The position numbers and the translations under genes are program-made. From Deltaproteobacteria bacterium (GTDB lineage: Bacteria > Desulfobacterota > BSN033 > UBA1163), in assembly GCA_016875255.1 (NCBI GenBank), contig VGRU01000235.1, forward strand, positions 1 to 5,451: DNA of 5,451 bases, read 5' to 3'. Positions 5,100-5,451 of the stretch are shown in pieces (the first letter of the stretch is position 1; each line of letters opens with the position of its first letter). The notes below the pieces were generated by a model that worked only from the letters and a program-made list of their open reading frames with translations, was not told where the DNA came from and ran no database searches.

Positions 5100-5451
5100 A
5101 TGAAAGAAGAAAAGGTTTTCTTCCCAACCGGAGGAATTCAATTAGAGGGCCTCCTGAGCATGAACGAGGCCCTTTCTGTTAAAGGAGGAGTAGTCCTTTG
5201 CCATCCCCATCCCCAACATGGCGGAAATATGCATAACCGTGTCATCACGACGGCTCTTGGGGCAGCCCAACAAGAAGGGTTCTCAACCCTGCGGTTTAAC
5301 TTCAGGGGAGTGGGGGATAGCGGAGGATCCTATGGCGAAGGTATCGGGGAGATGGACGATGTGGCGTCCGCCATTGAATTCTTCCATTCAAAACAGAAAA
5401 ACCCAGACCTTCCGCTTTTGCTTCTGGGGTACTCCTTCGGAGCATGCACCC
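5100..5451 (+). CDS. Alpha/beta hydrolase, partial (C-terminus beyond window)
   Basis: First 117 residues of a cytoplasmic alpha/beta-fold hydrolase resembling the uncharacterised COG2945-type family (usually about 200-250 residues). An N-terminal strand pair (VFFPTGGIQLEGLL, 6-19) leads to the family hallmark CHPHPQHGGNMHNRV (34-48), then FNFRGVGDSGGSYGEG (66-81), the conserved stretch after strand 4, and the nucleophile elbow GYSFGA (110-115) with S112 as the predicted catalytic serine. The acid and histidine of the triad lie outside the window. ATG 5100 is the only plausible start: the preceding gene's TAG is in frame 9 nt upstream, and starting at the next Met (21) would lose the first strand. 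Only a weak ribosome site (ATAAAG) is present, so translation may be coupled to the upstream gene. Substrate unknown; no signal peptide. Confidence 0.9.
   Translation, partial: MKEEKVFFPTGGIQLEGLLSMNEALSVKGGVVLCHPHPQHGGNMHNRVITTALGAAQQEGFSTLRFNFRGVGDSGGSYGEGIGEMDDVASAIEFFHSKQKNPDLPLLLLGYSFGACT

Noticed and set aside
4779..5141. Minus-strand 120-codon ORF opposite the small exported protein
   Set aside because: The plus-strand gene has a ribosome site, signal peptide and operon context; the antisense frame has none of these.
1..5451. A new defence or mobile system in the window
   Set aside because: All genes fit transport, acyl-CoA metabolism, tRNA or a hydrolase; no nuclease, integrase, reverse transcriptase or toxin-antitoxin signature is visible.

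Overview
The window looks like chromosomal DNA of a free-living, probably anaerobic bacterium. A Desulfobacterota (former Deltaproteobacteria) or related lineage is my best guess. It rests on a LIV-type ABC transporter operon with an embedded long-chain acyl-CoA ligase, the N-terminal style of the LivM protein (CGTF...Y.QDMAIF), and two families of GC-rich inverted repeats of a kind I associate with such genomes. This is recollection, not a search result.

Minus strand, read right to left (4543 to 1): an operon starts at a convincing promoter (TTGACA, 16-bp spacer, TATAGG). It encodes LivG (ATPase), an AMP-forming acyl-CoA ligase overlapping livG by 8 nt, LivH (permease) and LivM (permease, cut off by the window edge). 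The partners LivF and a periplasmic binding protein are not in the window and may follow livM. Together these genes suggest uptake of a small carboxylate or amino acid, with the ligase possibly converting the imported acid to its CoA thioester; the substrate cannot be read from the sequence. Two of the three junctions carry non-coding palindromic elements: 1688-1782 (ligase/livH) and about 573-773 (livH/livM).

Plus strand, left to right (4568 to 5451): a second, divergent promoter precedes a complete tRNA-Arg(CCG) with encoded CCA. After 34 nt without an obvious terminator come a small exported protein that I do not recognise and, 9 nt later, the first 117 residues of an alpha/beta hydrolase of the HPHP...GG / GxSxG type, cut off by the right edge.

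No stretch longer than about 230 nt lacks a gene. I see no CRISPR array, transposase, phage gene or defence system, and nothing that amounts to a new multi-gene system. The points most worth a second look are a probable ATT start codon on livG, an 11-G homopolymer inside livM, the two palindromic elements within the operon, and the ligase embedded in a LIV operon.
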